A stretch of DNA of 64,000 nucleotides from CASICS01 sp045564455 (GCA_045564455.1 JBJLHG010000002.1:767589-831588), one strand, 5' to 3'. Counted from the stretch's first letter, positions 17,937-27,266 are shown. A program made the numbers and translations. The notes: generated from the letters alone by a model not told the origin.

Positions 17937-19028
17937 ATGGAAGGATTTTTAGATTTAATTAAAGGAGTTTGGGATCAAGGTTTACTTGGAGTGAGCTTAT
18001 CCCAAATAATAGTTTCTTTGGCAATATTGGTAGTCTCTTTGATTTTAAGAGGAGTGATATCTAATGTATTTATTAAATGGCTTGAAAAGATTACCTCTGA
18101 TACTGAATCGGAGTTAGATGATCTTCTGTTAGATTCTCTAAGAAAACCTATTAGCTTCATCCCATTAACTATTGGCCTTTACATAATAACTATTTATCTT
18201 CCCCTAACGGGTCTATTAGATCTCATTGCAACTAATATAGTTAAGGCTTTCGTAGTCTTTACAATTTTTAGTGTTATTTCAAATTCTATTCAACCACTTT
18301 TTAAAATCCTTACAGGAAATACATGGCTTACTTCAGCAATGTCAATTTGGTTAGAAAAATCTTTAAGAATACTGGTATGGATTATAGGATTTGCTGTCAT
18401 ATTGGATATTTTTGGCATAGAAATAGGTCCTTTGATTGCTGGTTTAGGTCTTTTCTCTGTAGCTATAGCATTAGGAGCTCAAGATCTTTTTAAAAATTTA
18501 ATTGCTGGAATGTTAATCATTGGAGAAAATCGTTTTCAACCTGGAGATCGAATTGAGGTCCTGGATCAGTTTCATGGAATAGTTGAGACTATAGGCTTTA
18601 GATCTACAACAATTAGATTATTTAATACCTCTCCAATGATCATACCAAATAAAGATCTATCAGATGTAAGCGTCATTAATCATAAGCAACTTAAATACAG
18701 AAGAATAAAATGGACAATAAATTTAATTTATTCAACTGAAGCTGAGTCTATTATTAACATATGCTCGAATATTGAAAAAATTATTAATGATGAGTCTAAG
18801 GGTTTTGCTCTGAATCCTGGCCAAGAATCTTTTGCTAAAGCAATTGAGTTTGGTGCAAGTTCTATAGACTTAGAAGTTCTTTGCTATACAGAAGCTGAAG
18901 ACTACACAAAATATTCTGATATTAAGCAAAGACTATTAATAGAAATTCTAAAAATTGTAAAAGCGAATAACTCTGATTTTGCATTTCCTTCAAGATCAAT
19001 ATACATAGAGTCAAATTCAGCTCAATAA
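17937..19028 (+). CDS. MscS family mechanosensitive ion channel
   Basis: The 363-residue protein has four hydrophobic segments in its first 165 residues. The MscS pore helix and beta domain then run from GLGLFSVAIALGAQDLFKN (about 169-187) through NRFQPGDRIEV and IRLFNTSPMIIPN. These channels open on membrane stretch to release solutes during osmotic downshock. It is larger than E. coli MscS (286 residues) by extra N-terminal helices, in line with YbdG/YnaI-like members. It ends 4 bases before the unknown 183-residue gene. Confidence 0.92.
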   Translation: MEGFLDLIKGVWDQGLLGVSLSQIIVSLAILVVSLILRGVISNVFIKWLEKITSDTESELDDLLLDSLRKPISFIPLTIGLYIITIYLPLTGLLDLIATNIVKAFVVFTIFSVISNSIQPLFKILTGNTWLTSAMSIWLEKSLRILVWIIGFAVILDIFGIEIGPLIAGLGLFSVAIALGAQDLFKNLIAGMLIIGENRFQPGDRIEVLDQFHGIVETIGFRSTTIRLFNTSPMIIPNKDLSDVSVINHKQLKYRRIKWTINLIYSTEAESIINICSNIEKIINDESKGFALNPGQESFAKAIEFGASSIDLEVLCYTEAEDYTKYSDIKQRLLIEILKIVKANNSDFAFPSRSIYIESNSAQ

Positions 19029-19032
19029 AAAA

Positions 19033-19584
19033 ATGTCAAAATGGTTTTTTTTATCTCTATTGGCTATTGTCTTAATTCTATCGCTAAGGTTTCTAACATT
19101 TTCTCATCTCCCTTTAGAAGGTAGGGATAATTGTGATTCAAACACAATATTATCTAATCTTTCTGGTACATGGGATCTAAATAGAATAGATAATTTTTCA
19201 GGATTGAAGATTTTTTTAGAGAATGAAAATACTTCTCAATATTCTTTTATATTAAATAGATTAGTACCTGAATTATTATCTAGAAGTCAAATTCTTAGGA
19301 TTAACTTCTGTAATGATGAGATAACGATTTCTTACAATATTTTTAGAAAATGGATTCAATATAATTTTTCTTTTCTTAATGATTCAAATATTAAGTCTAG
19401 CAATGTTGACTATATAACCGGTCAAGCTAAATTTAATTCAGATAGGATAAAAGGAAGTTTTAATCTTCAAGGAGTAGACATAGAGCAGGAAATATATTTA
19501 GATGGCGGTGAATTGATAAGATCGGTAAATATAAAGAATAGAGATACAGGAAAAATTAAATTTTATTATAGAAAATATGAATAG
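19033..19584 (+). CDS. unknown protein with N-terminal membrane anchor
   Basis: I do not recognise this 183-residue protein. It starts with a Lys/Trp tail and a hydrophobic segment (about 4-24) that looks like an uncleaved anchor or signal. The rest reads as a beta-rich extracytoplasmic domain with SGTWDLNRIDNF near residue 45 and a C-terminal IYLDGGELIRSVNIKN segment. Alternating polar and hydrophobic residues recall lipocalin-like or other small beta-barrel folds, but that is only a visual impression. It lies between MscS (4-base gap) and purU (8-base overlap), so it is very likely expressed. Confidence 0.7.
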   Translation: MSKWFFLSLLAIVLILSLRFLTFSHLPLEGRDNCDSNTILSNLSGTWDLNRIDNFSGLKIFLENENTSQYSFILNRLVPELLSRSQILRINFCNDEITISYNIFRKWIQYNFSFLNDSNIKSSNVDYITGQAKFNSDRIKGSFNLQGVDIEQEIYLDGGELIRSVNIKNRDTGKIKFYYRKYE

Positions 19585-20437
19585 CAATAAAGAATATATA
19601 TTAAGAGTTACCTGTCCAGATACTTTTGGATTAGTAGCCCAAGTATCGAAATTCTTAAATGATTCAGGTCTTTTTATTATTGATTCGGCTCATTTTGGTG
19701 ATCCAGAAACAAGTAAATTTTTTATGAGAGTTAAAGTTATTTCTCCAAAAAAAAACTTAGATCACAAAGACTTTTCAAAAAAATTTTCAGAATTAGCTAA
19801 ATCATTGAAGATAGAATGGTCTCTTAGCGACGCATCTATTAAATTTAAGACAGCTATATTTGTTTCGAAATTTAGTCATTGTCTGCAAGATTTACTTTAT
19901 CGTGCGAGTGTTGGATCTTTAAATATTGATATTAATTGCGTTATTTCTAATCACCCTGATTTGGAGAAAATTGCAAATAGGTATGATATTCCTTTTCATC
20001 ATGTGCCTATAAAATCAAATACGAAAGAAACAGCTGAAAAAGAAATGCAAGATATATTAGCAAAAAATCAAATTGAGCTCTTAGTTTTAGCAAGATACAT
20101 GCAAATTTTATCTGATGAATTTTGTGAAAAATACTATGGAAATATTATAAATATTCATCATTCTTTTCTGCCAAGTTTTAAAGGAGCCAAGCCCTATCAT
20201 CAAGCATATTCAAAAGGGGTTAAAATATTAGGTGCTACAGCGCATTATGTTTCAGCGGAATTGGATGAGGGGCCAATAATAGAGCAGTCTGTAGATCGCA
20301 TCAATCATTCAATGACTCCTAAAGAAATGGAAATTATTGGAAGAGATATTGAATCTATTACTCTAGCTAAAGCAGTGAAATATCATACCGAGCAAAGAAT
20401 TTTTCTTAACGAAAATAAAACAGTAATTTTTAACTAA
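19577..20437 (+). CDS. purU: formyltetrahydrofolate deformylase PurU
   Basis: The 286-residue protein has an N-terminal ACT domain (about 6-85; RVTCPDTFGLVAQVSKFL). A formyltransferase-fold catalytic domain follows with NIHHSFLPSFKGAKPYHQA (N192, H194) and HYVSAELDEGPIIEQ (D230), the Asn-His-Asp set. PurU hydrolyses 10-formyl-THF to formate and THF, balancing one-carbon pools and feeding PurT with formate. The ACT domain is the known site of Gly/Met control in E. coli. Translation is coupled to the upstream unknown gene by an 8-base overlap. Confidence 0.95.
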   Translation: MNSNKEYILRVTCPDTFGLVAQVSKFLNDSGLFIIDSAHFGDPETSKFFMRVKVISPKKNLDHKDFSKKFSELAKSLKIEWSLSDASIKFKTAIFVSKFSHCLQDLLYRASVGSLNIDINCVISNHPDLEKIANRYDIPFHHVPIKSNTKETAEKEMQDILAKNQIELLVLARYMQILSDEFCEKYYGNIINIHHSFLPSFKGAKPYHQAYSKGVKILGATAHYVSAELDEGPIIEQSVDRINHSMTPKEMEIIGRDIESITLAKAVKYHTEQRIFLNENKTVIFN

Positions 20438-20450
20438 TAAGGAGAAAATA

Positions 20451-20837
20451 ATGGGAGCATCTATGAAAGGCTATTCAACTATCGGAACTAATAACAAAGA
20501 AGCTGCAGAAATATTCTATGATGGCGTATTGGGACAATTAGATCCTATTAAATTTCCAGCTAACGACAGAATAACTATGTGGATGTCAAAAGAGGACAAA
20601 TCAGTTATTTTGGCAGTTTCTATTCCTTATGATGGAGAGCAAGCAACTAATGGAAATGGAACTATGAAGGCTATAGCATTAAATTCCCATGAAGAAGTTC
20701 ACCAAATGTATGATAAAGCAATCGAGCTAGGAGCTACTGATGATGGAGCTCCCGGGATGAGAGCAGGAACTTTTTATGGTGCTTATGTGTACGATCTTGA
20801 TGGTAACAAGCTTTGCTTTTTTAACTTCGGATCTTAA
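20451..20837 (+). CDS. VOC (glyoxalase/bleomycin resistance) family protein
   Basis: The 128-residue protein is a single pair of VOC beta-alpha-beta-beta-beta modules, with TIGTNNKEAAEIFYDGVLGQL at the start and YGAYVYDLDGNKLCFFN at the end. The final D-x-DGNK element is typical of small VOC proteins of the PhnB/lactoylglutathione-lyase-like type. A strong ribosome site (AAGGAG) precedes the ATG. Function is undetermined; such proteins bind metals, bind antibiotics or catalyse isomerisations. Its stop overlaps the convergent transsulfuration gene by 4 bases. Confidence 0.85.
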   Translation: MGASMKGYSTIGTNNKEAAEIFYDGVLGQLDPIKFPANDRITMWMSKEDKSVILAVSIPYDGEQATNGNGTMKAIALNSHEEVHQMYDKAIELGATDDGAPGMRAGTFYGAYVYDLDGNKLCFFNFGS

Positions 20838-21997
20838 TTTAAAGCTTGTTCTATATCTTCAATTAGATCACTTAAAGTTTCTATTCCAACTGATAGTCTA
20901 ATTAGACCATCAGTTATTCCGATTTTCTTTCTTGTTTCAGCAGGTAAAGATGCATGAGTCATTAGCGCTGGATGTTCTATTAAGCTTTCAACCCCCCCTA
21001 AGCTTTCAGCCAATGTAAAAATTTTAGTTTTTTTAAGAAATTTTCTTGAAGCATCTATTCCTCCATTAACCTCTATGGAGATTATTCCACCGAAACCATT
21101 CATTTGCTTTTTAGCTATTTCGTGCTGAGGGTGATTTTCTAGTCCTGGATAAATAACTCTAGAAACTTTCTTATTAGTTTCTATCTCTTTTGCTATGGCA
21201 AAAGCATTTTCATTATGTTTTTCCATTCTAATTGATAATGTTTTTAAACTTCTAAGTATTAAATAACTATCAAAAGAGCTCGTAATGGGCCCTAAAGAAT
21301 TATGAATATTATTCATCTGATTAATTAAGTTTTCATCATTTTTTCCGATTACTAGAACGCCAGCAATTAAGTCTGAATGACCGCCAAGATATTTTGTTGC
21401 TGAATGAAGAACAATATCAATTCCAAAGTTTAAAGGTTTTTGTACATATGACGAAGCAAAGGTGTTATCACAGATAGATAAGATATTATTATTTTTTGCA
21501 AAGTTAGAAATTTCCTTGAGATCAACAATCTTGAGAAGTGGGTTAGTGGGAGTTTCTACAAATATCATTTTAGTTAAAGGCGTTAAGGCATCCTCTAAAT
21601 TTTTTATATCAGTCATATCGACATAAGTTACTTTGATTCCTTGAGACTTAATTTTAATTTCATTAAAAAGTCTTACAGTTCCACCATATAAATCATCCAT
21701 TGCTATAACATGATCACCAGGTTTTAAAAGTTCTACACAGGCTGAGATAGCTGCAACTCCTGAAGAAAAACCATAGCCTGCAACACCTTCCTCTAAACTT
21801 GCCATGCAATCTTCAAATGCTTTTCTTGTTGGGTTGCCTGATCTTGAGTAATCAAATCCTTGATGAATTCCAGGACTTTCCTGTTTATAAGTAGAAGCTG
21901 TATAGATTGGAGTCATGACAGCACCTGTAGATGGGTCAGGTCTTTGGCCAGCATGAATTGCTCTTGTTTCAAATCCTTTTTTTTCTATATCTTTCAT
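20834..21997 (-). CDS. cystathionine gamma-lyase/gamma-synthase family PLP enzyme
   Basis: From the ATG at 21997 the protein is 387 residues; a TTG at 22024 would add nine and overlap the previous gene by 22 bases, so the ATG is preferred. The Cys/Met-metabolism PLP signature is complete: TRAIHAGQ at the start, GFSSGVAAISA, CDNTFASSYVQKPL and the PLP lysine in SATKYLGGHSD (K202). These enzymes form or split cystathionine. The neighbour is a cystathionine beta-synthase-type enzyme, so gamma-lyase action is the better guess. MetB (gamma-synthase) function cannot be excluded by sequence alone. Confidence 0.9.
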   Translation of the reverse strand: MKDIEKKGFETRAIHAGQRPDPSTGAVMTPIYTASTYKQESPGIHQGFDYSRSGNPTRKAFEDCMASLEEGVAGYGFSSGVAAISACVELLKPGDHVIAMDDLYGGTVRLFNEIKIKSQGIKVTYVDMTDIKNLEDALTPLTKMIFVETPTNPLLKIVDLKEISNFAKNNNILSICDNTFASSYVQKPLNFGIDIVLHSATKYLGGHSDLIAGVLVIGKNDENLINQMNNIHNSLGPITSSFDSYLILRSLKTLSIRMEKHNENAFAIAKEIETNKKVSRVIYPGLENHPQHEIAKKQMNGFGGIISIEVNGGIDASRKFLKKTKIFTLAESLGGVESLIEHPALMTHASLPAETRKKIGITDGLIRLSVGIETLSDLIEDIEQALN

Positions 21998-22002
21998 ATA
22001 TT

Positions 22003-22971
22003 TTAAATATTCTTTGCTATCCAATCTTTATTGAAAGCTTTGGACAGATATTTATTACCTGTGTCACAGATAAGTGTAACAACAGTTTTTGGTTCTGTTT
22101 GTTTTTTACACCATTTTACAGCGGCGTCTACCAATGTTCCGCATGATGATCCTGCAAGAATTCCCTCATCTTTTAAAAGACTATCCAACATCATGAAAGC
22201 TTCTTTATCAGAAACATAGATTCCTTCATCAATTACATCTAAATTAAGAGTATCAGGAATATAATCTTCTCCAATGCCTTCCACTAGCCAAGAGCCTCCT
22301 ACATAATCATATTTTCCTGTATTAACTGCGTCTGCAACAACCGATCCTTCTGGATCTGCAACAATAATCTTAATTTCTGAGTTTTTTGATTTTAAATATT
22401 TCCCTACTCCACTTATAGTACCTCCAGTTCCAACTCCCGCAACAAAAGCGTCTATATTTCCCTCCATTTGACTCCATATTTCAGGTCCAGTAGTTTCTTC
22501 ATGTACTTTTGGATTGGAAGGATTTTCAAATTGATTTGTAAAAAAAGAATTCGGTATAGTACTTAACAAATTTTCAGCGATGGAATGATAATGCTCCGGA
22601 TGTCCTTTTTCAACATCAGATCTTGTTATGATTATTTCAACACCCATAGCTTCAAGGTGCATAATCTTTTCAGAGCTCATTTTGTCTGGAATAACCAAGA
22701 TTAATTTAAAACCGTTTAATTTAGCAGCTAATGCTAATCCTATTCCTGTGTTACCGGCAGTACATTCAATAATTGTCGAACCATTCTTAAGTAATCCATT
22801 CTCTTTTGCATCTTCAATCATTTTCAACCCAACTCTATCTTTGATGGATCCAAATGGATTTAGGCTCTCCATTTTCACATATAGATCACATGGCCCAGTA
22901 TCAATGTTATTTATTTTGACAACTGGAGTATCTCCAATCATTTCAAGTACATTTTCATATTTTGATTTCAT
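22003..22971 (-). CDS. cystathionine beta-synthase-type PLP enzyme (no CBS regulatory domains)
   Basis: The 322-residue fold-type II enzyme has its PLP lysine in NPFGSIKDR (K44), TAGNTGIGLALAA, and GTGGTISG for the phosphate loop. Details favour cystathionine beta-synthase over O-acetylserine sulfhydrylase: PDKMSSEK, VADPEGSVVAD and VEGIGEDYIPDTL all echo the catalytic core of human CBS. The C-terminal CBS pair and heme region are absent. The reaction would be serine plus homocysteine to cystathionine. The gamma-lyase-type gene follows after 5 bases, and a 42-residue basic protein ends 4 bases upstream. No Shine-Dalgarno is seen before the ATG. Confidence 0.9.
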   Translation of the reverse strand: MKSKYENVLEMIGDTPVVKINNIDTGPCDLYVKMESLNPFGSIKDRVGLKMIEDAKENGLLKNGSTIIECTAGNTGIGLALAAKLNGFKLILVIPDKMSSEKIMHLEAMGVEIIITRSDVEKGHPEHYHSIAENLLSTIPNSFFTNQFENPSNPKVHEETTGPEIWSQMEGNIDAFVAGVGTGGTISGVGKYLKSKNSEIKIIVADPEGSVVADAVNTGKYDYVGGSWLVEGIGEDYIPDTLNLDVIDEGIYVSDKEAFMMLDSLLKDEGILAGSSCGTLVDAAVKWCKKQTEPKTVVTLICDTGNKYLSKAFNKDWIAKNI

Positions 22972-22975
22972 TTTT

Positions 22976-23104
22976 TTAAGAGGGGGTTAATTTTTTTTTG
23001 CGATTATACTTGGTCTTGTCTTCAAAAACCTTTGTAGAGTTAAATTTTTTTGCATTTTTAGCAACAGGATTTCTCTTTGATGCTTTTTTATTTTTATCCT
23101 TCAT
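22976..23104 (-). CDS. small basic conserved-type protein (42 residues)
   Basis: A short open frame reads MKDKNKKASKRNPVAKNAKK, then FNSTKVFEDKTKYNRKKK and ends LTPS. The core NPVAKNAxKFN...F.D...YxRKK is a pattern I associate with short, very basic proteins found across Gammaproteobacteria, without known function. With 16 Lys/Arg in 42 residues it could bind RNA or the ribosome. It ends 4 bases before the beta-synthase start, which has no ribosome site of its own, so translational coupling is likely. The call rests on the motif and tight placement. Confidence 0.6.
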   Translation of the reverse strand: MKDKNKKASKRNPVAKNAKKFNSTKVFEDKTKYNRKKKLTPS

Positions 23105-23139
23105 AGCATCTTCTTAGATGATAAAAGCTTCTATAAGTT

Positions 23140-24486
23140 CTAATTATTACAGCGTTTATATATCTCTTCTTTTAATAACCAAATTCTATCTTGTCCCCAA
23201 ACATAAAAAGGATCACTATCGTCTGAATTAGTTATTTTAAAACTAGGAACTCCCCAACAATTCCCAGAATACATATCATTGCAGTTGTCATTTAAGATTT
23301 TTTTCCATCTTTTAGTATTCAATTCTTTTTTTATAATTGTCCAATCTAACTCAAGACTCTCAACCAGTTCTTTCAAAAAACTCTTTTCTCCAATATTTAT
23401 ACCATCCTGAAATGATGCTTTTAACAGCGCATCAATATATTCAAAGCCTTTGCCATATTCATCTATTTTTGGAAATAGGGAATAAGCAAGTCTCGCTGGT
23501 TTACCAATAGGCGAGTATATAGATTTCATTTCATATCCATATTTTCTTCCTTCTCTAGCTGCATCAGAAATAATATATTTTGCTTTAAAATCTGGAATTA
23601 CCATCATTCGCATCAACATTGGCAAAACTGGTTTTGTTATTAAATTTATCGGATATTCTTCACTTAACTCTCTTATCCTTTTTACACTTACAAATGTATA
23701 TGGACTATTCAAAGAAGGGTAGTAATATAGATTTAATTTCTTATCTGAGTTTAAGAACTCTGGTGCAGTAGTGTTTAATGAACATACTAATTCATCAGAG
23801 GGAATTTTTTTAAGACCTAGTTCATTCAGCCTTGTCTCTAAGTGGTTGATTCGATCTACGCCCCAATAAAGCTCTTTCTCATAATAAAAAGCCGAACCAA
23901 AATAATAACCACTTTCATCTCTTATTTTATTACCAGAGAGGATTTTTTCACTGATAACTGAATCAGAAGAGCTATGCAATTTAAGGAGATCATCCAAAAT
24001 ATTTTCATTATTTTCCCATAATGCAGAACTTACTTTTTTTCCTATTTCGAAAAAATCTTTTTCTTTTACCGAGCAAAGAATAGAATTTGCTATCTTGACC
24101 AATTTTTTATCTGGATATGAGTCACTAGAAAAATTGATATTATAAAAAGGAGATATTCTATGAACGTCTTCTAAGCAATATTTTTCATATAAAGATGGCT
24201 CGTGGATAGCAACTGAATTTTCTTCTCCAACCAAGACAGGTTTAAGCAAAATATTGTACTCAGATATTAGCTTGTCTACATATTGAATAGTTAAGTGAGA
24301 GTAAGGGTCATCAACTTTATGAAAGTACAAGACTTCATGAGGTCTATTTTCTTCCTTGCGTTTTATTTCAGATTTTTCACGAACAGCTTTAAAGTTCTCA
24401 AAACTAGAGAACATGTTCATAGCTCGGTTTCTTACTTTATAAATTAAAGTTCTTCTAGCAAGAATATTCCTTATTAATTTAAGCAT
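23140..24486 (-). CDS. tandem DsbA/2-hydroxychromene-2-carboxylate isomerase-like protein
   Basis: The 448-residue protein appears to hold two copies of a thioredoxin-fold, GST-kappa/DsbA-like domain. One starts at VLYFHKVDDPYSHLTIQYVD (about 53-72), the second at LYYYPSLNSPYTFVSVKRI (about 253). The second has the SPY element used by HCCA isomerases, and neither has a CxxC, so disulfide exchange is unlikely. A second cis-Pro region, NCWGVPSFKI, ends the second domain. It shares one base with the acyl-CoA synthetase upstream, and a GST-like gene precedes that. HCCA isomerases work on aromatic ring-cleavage products with glutathione, but no function is assigned. Confidence 0.75.
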   Translation of the reverse strand: MLKLIRNILARRTLIYKVRNRAMNMFSSFENFKAVREKSEIKRKEENRPHEVLYFHKVDDPYSHLTIQYVDKLISEYNILLKPVLVGEENSVAIHEPSLYEKYCLEDVHRISPFYNINFSSDSYPDKKLVKIANSILCSVKEKDFFEIGKKVSSALWENNENILDDLLKLHSSSDSVISEKILSGNKIRDESGYYFGSAFYYEKELYWGVDRINHLETRLNELGLKKIPSDELVCSLNTTAPEFLNSDKKLNLYYYPSLNSPYTFVSVKRIRELSEEYPINLITKPVLPMLMRMMVIPDFKAKYIISDAAREGRKYGYEMKSIYSPIGKPARLAYSLFPKIDEYGKGFEYIDALLKASFQDGINIGEKSFLKELVESLELDWTIIKKELNTKRWKKILNDNCNDMYSGNCWGVPSFKITNSDDSDPFYVWGQDRIWLLKEEIYKRCNN

Positions 24487-26249
24487 TAAATTCTTTCTTC
24501 TCCTGATTGAATCTTTTGATATAGATCATCATTTAATTCAATATATTTATTATTTTGAAGGAAAAAGATTGGATCATTAGATGTTGCTGGATTAAATCCT
24601 AATTTTTTAAGATCTTCTTTTTGATGTTTAAATGTACCTGTGGTTTGCATAGTATTTGTAACTTTCAAGAAATAAGGTTTTTGAAAAGCATTTAAATTAT
24701 CATTTACATGTTCAGCAAATCTATCTATATCAAAATCTATTGCTACGTTCATCATAGCCATACCGGCTTTTCCTTCAGCAGATTTAACTTCAACTCCATA
24801 AACATTTGCATCAAGAACTTCTGAAAATTTATTAACAATCGCTGCAACCTCCATGGTTGAAACATTTTCACTTTTCCATCTATATGTATCTCCAACCCTA
24901 TCTGCAAACGATAGCCAATTATTTTCATGCAACTTAATTAAATCTCCTGTATTAAAAAAGGTGTCACCACTTTTGAATACATCATTCATAATTTTTTTTA
25001 CTGAAGCTTGCTTGTCTCTGTAGCCTTGATATTTAGCTGTTAGAGAAATTGCTTGAATATACAAACCGGTTTCTCCAACTTTTACTTTTTGACAAAAACC
25101 TTTTGAATCCAGTATTGGTTCACCACTATCTAAATTACATTTAATTACTGAAGAATCAGATCTTTTTCTTCCAATTAGTCCAGGTCTTCCAGCCATATTT
25201 ACAACCATGCCAACAGCTTCAGTTGCCCCATACATTTCGACTATTTTAGAAACGCCAAATCTTTTTTGAAAAGAATCCCAAATATCTGGCCTTAAACCAT
25301 TACCTGAAATAACTCTTATATTATGATCTTTATCTAACGAGGAAGCAGGATTGTTCATTAGATATCTTAATAATTCACCTACATATACAAATGCAGTGGC
25401 TTTATGTTTTTTTATATCAGACCAAAATTCAGATGCAGAAAACTTGGGTTTTATTATAGTTGCGCAACCAGCTCTTAAGGAGGCTCCCCATCCATATAAA
25501 AGGCCAGTAGAGTGATACAAAGGAAGAGTTAAATAGAATATATCTTCATGTTTAAAATTAAATCCAAAAAACTGACCTGCATAGCTTCCTTTGACTAATT
25601 TTGCATGGTCTACTAAAGCAGCTTTAGGTAAGCCTGTCGTTCCTGAAGTGAAAATATAAGCAGCAGTCTCTATTAATTTTACTTTGATTTTAGAAGGATT
25701 TTCATAGGATTTAGATTCTATGGCTATGTCATCATAACCAGCAGGTACATCTTCACTATCTTTTGTTAGCAAAATAGGAATATCTATTAAATCGCTTCCT
25801 TCTATAGATTTTTTTAATTTTTCTAAATGCGAAGCTCCACAAATTACAGCTTTCGATTCAGAAATAGAGATAACATGTTTTAATCCCTCGCCAGTAACAG
25901 TCGTATTAATTAAAGCCGCTATCGCTCCTATTCTATTAGCTGCAATAAAAAGCATTAAAAAATCTGGACAATTATCCATGAGTAAAGCAAAAGATTGATC
26001 TTTTGAGATATCTTTAGATTGAAGAAAAGCAGCATATCTATCTATTTTCTTATCTGCTTCTAGCCAAGTAATTTTTTCATCATTAAATATGAAAGCTACA
26101 TCATTGGGATATTTTTTAACATTTTCTAAAAAGAATGTATCTAAACTCATTTCTCTATCATCCTTCCAAATGAATAAAAAGCGAGGTATACCTTTAATGT
26201 AGTAATCTAAATCCTCCAAAATACCCTTAACAGCCCATTTCACACTCAT
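24486..26249 (-). CDS. FATP-like long-chain acyl-CoA synthetase
   Basis: The start is the ATG at 26249, which has AGGGGG eight bases upstream inside the end of the GST gene; an ATG nine codons earlier lacks this. The 587-residue product has the AMP-binding loop FTSGTTGLPKAALV, the MYGATEAVG motif and NTGDLI. It also has RVGDTYRWKSENVST, the hallmark of fatty-acid-transport-protein-type (VLACS/FATP) synthetases. These activate long or very-long-chain fatty acids or bile-acid-like carboxylates with CoA at the membrane. It is tightly coupled to the DsbA-like gene downstream and the GST-like gene upstream. Confidence 0.92.
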   Translation of the reverse strand: MSVKWAVKGILEDLDYYIKGIPRFLFIWKDDREMSLDTFFLENVKKYPNDVAFIFNDEKITWLEADKKIDRYAAFLQSKDISKDQSFALLMDNCPDFLMLFIAANRIGAIAALINTTVTGEGLKHVISISESKAVICGASHLEKLKKSIEGSDLIDIPILLTKDSEDVPAGYDDIAIESKSYENPSKIKVKLIETAAYIFTSGTTGLPKAALVDHAKLVKGSYAGQFFGFNFKHEDIFYLTLPLYHSTGLLYGWGASLRAGCATIIKPKFSASEFWSDIKKHKATAFVYVGELLRYLMNNPASSLDKDHNIRVISGNGLRPDIWDSFQKRFGVSKIVEMYGATEAVGMVVNMAGRPGLIGRKRSDSSVIKCNLDSGEPILDSKGFCQKVKVGETGLYIQAISLTAKYQGYRDKQASVKKIMNDVFKSGDTFFNTGDLIKLHENNWLSFADRVGDTYRWKSENVSTMEVAAIVNKFSEVLDANVYGVEVKSAEGKAGMAMMNVAIDFDIDRFAEHVNDNLNAFQKPYFLKVTNTMQTTGTFKHQKEDLKKLGFNPATSNDPIFFLQNNKYIELNDDLYQKIQSGEERI

Positions 26250-26251
26250 AT

Positions 26252-27262
26252 TTATCCCCCTAAATAATTTAAACAACCAGTTTTTTCCAAAATTGGTTTC
26301 AATGATGCTTTAACGTTTATTCTTTCATATTTTTCTCTTAATGCCATTAATGATTTAGCATGATATTTTTGTGATTTCTGAGTAAATTCATTTCCCTCTA
26401 AATCTATAGAAAATTCATCTTTATCAGTATTTATAGCTTTTAAATTTGCATGTGACCACGGTAAGAATAATCCTCCTATTTCTTTTTCAAGAATAGGTTC
26501 TATAGTTTTATGGACGTCACTCCAACCTACAAAATCTCCTTCTATTTTAGGATTTACCATTTTTTTAATCCAATTAACTAGGTTGGGTCTTTGGTTTAGA
26601 AGATCTCTTGCCGTCACATCGACCCAAGAATTATATAGTTGACCCCACAAACCAAAATCAGCAATGCTTGGTCTTCCACCAAATATATAGGGAAAGATTT
26701 TAAAATGATCGTCTAAAAGCTTTATTAACCTTTTAAATGAAGATTCTATCTGATCTTTATTTTTATCACTTGATCCAACAAAAGAAACTCTGGGAATCAT
26801 TCTCTTTTTAACCATTTGCGCTCCTTTTTCTAAAGCTAGAGAAGAAATAATTGGTATATATTTTAATGATGCTGGAACATTTAAAGCCGCTATGCGTTTT
26901 GATGTTAAATTTTGATCTGCTTCGTAAGACCATCTATAGTGGAACATATGCTTATTTCCCCACTCATCGGCATATTCCTCTATTAGTGCTGCCAAAAAAG
27001 ATAAACGTGAATCTTCTGGATAAATGCTTGGATTTGTATGTTTTTTTTCTAAAAATTCAATTATTGGAGTCGAATCTTGCATTGACCAACCTTCAGAAGA
27101 TAATAATAAAGGAACTAAAGGGAGCTTAGCGTGTTCAATGAAGTCTTTTGATCGTTGCTTTGTTATCCATTTATGAGAAATATTTTTATATCTTAAGTAG
27201 GATCTTACTTTAATTGAAAATGGAGAAATTTCTGCTCCAAATAATTTATAGACTTCTTTCAT
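26252..27262 (-). CDS. glutathione S-transferase family protein
   Basis: The 336-residue protein begins with a GST N-terminal thioredoxin fold (YKLFGAEISPFSIKVRSYLR, about 5-24). It has a VPLLLSS...QDSTPIIEFLE glutathione-binding region and a C-terminal helical domain with FGGRPSIADFGLWGQLYNSW. It is longer than a standard GST (about 210-230) by roughly 100 residues in and after the C-terminal domain. The gene lies 4 bases after dcp's neighbour position in the same strand and overlaps the synthetase ribosome site. Catalysis is uncertain; the Ser/Cys residue of active GSTs may be S13 or S16. Confidence 0.8.
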   Translation of the reverse strand: MKEVYKLFGAEISPFSIKVRSYLRYKNISHKWITKQRSKDFIEHAKLPLVPLLLSSEGWSMQDSTPIIEFLEKKHTNPSIYPEDSRLSFLAALIEEYADEWGNKHMFHYRWSYEADQNLTSKRIAALNVPASLKYIPIISSLALEKGAQMVKKRMIPRVSFVGSSDKNKDQIESSFKRLIKLLDDHFKIFPYIFGGRPSIADFGLWGQLYNSWVDVTARDLLNQRPNLVNWIKKMVNPKIEGDFVGWSDVHKTIEPILEKEIGGLFLPWSHANLKAINTDKDEFSIDLEGNEFTQKSQKYHAKSLMALREKYERINVKASLKPILEKTGCLNYLGG

Positions 27263-27266
27263 TGAC

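Noticed and set aside
21931..22990. Forward-strand open frames opposite the two transsulfuration genes.
   Set aside because: The reverse-strand proteins carry full PLP enzyme motifs, so the forward frames are shadows.
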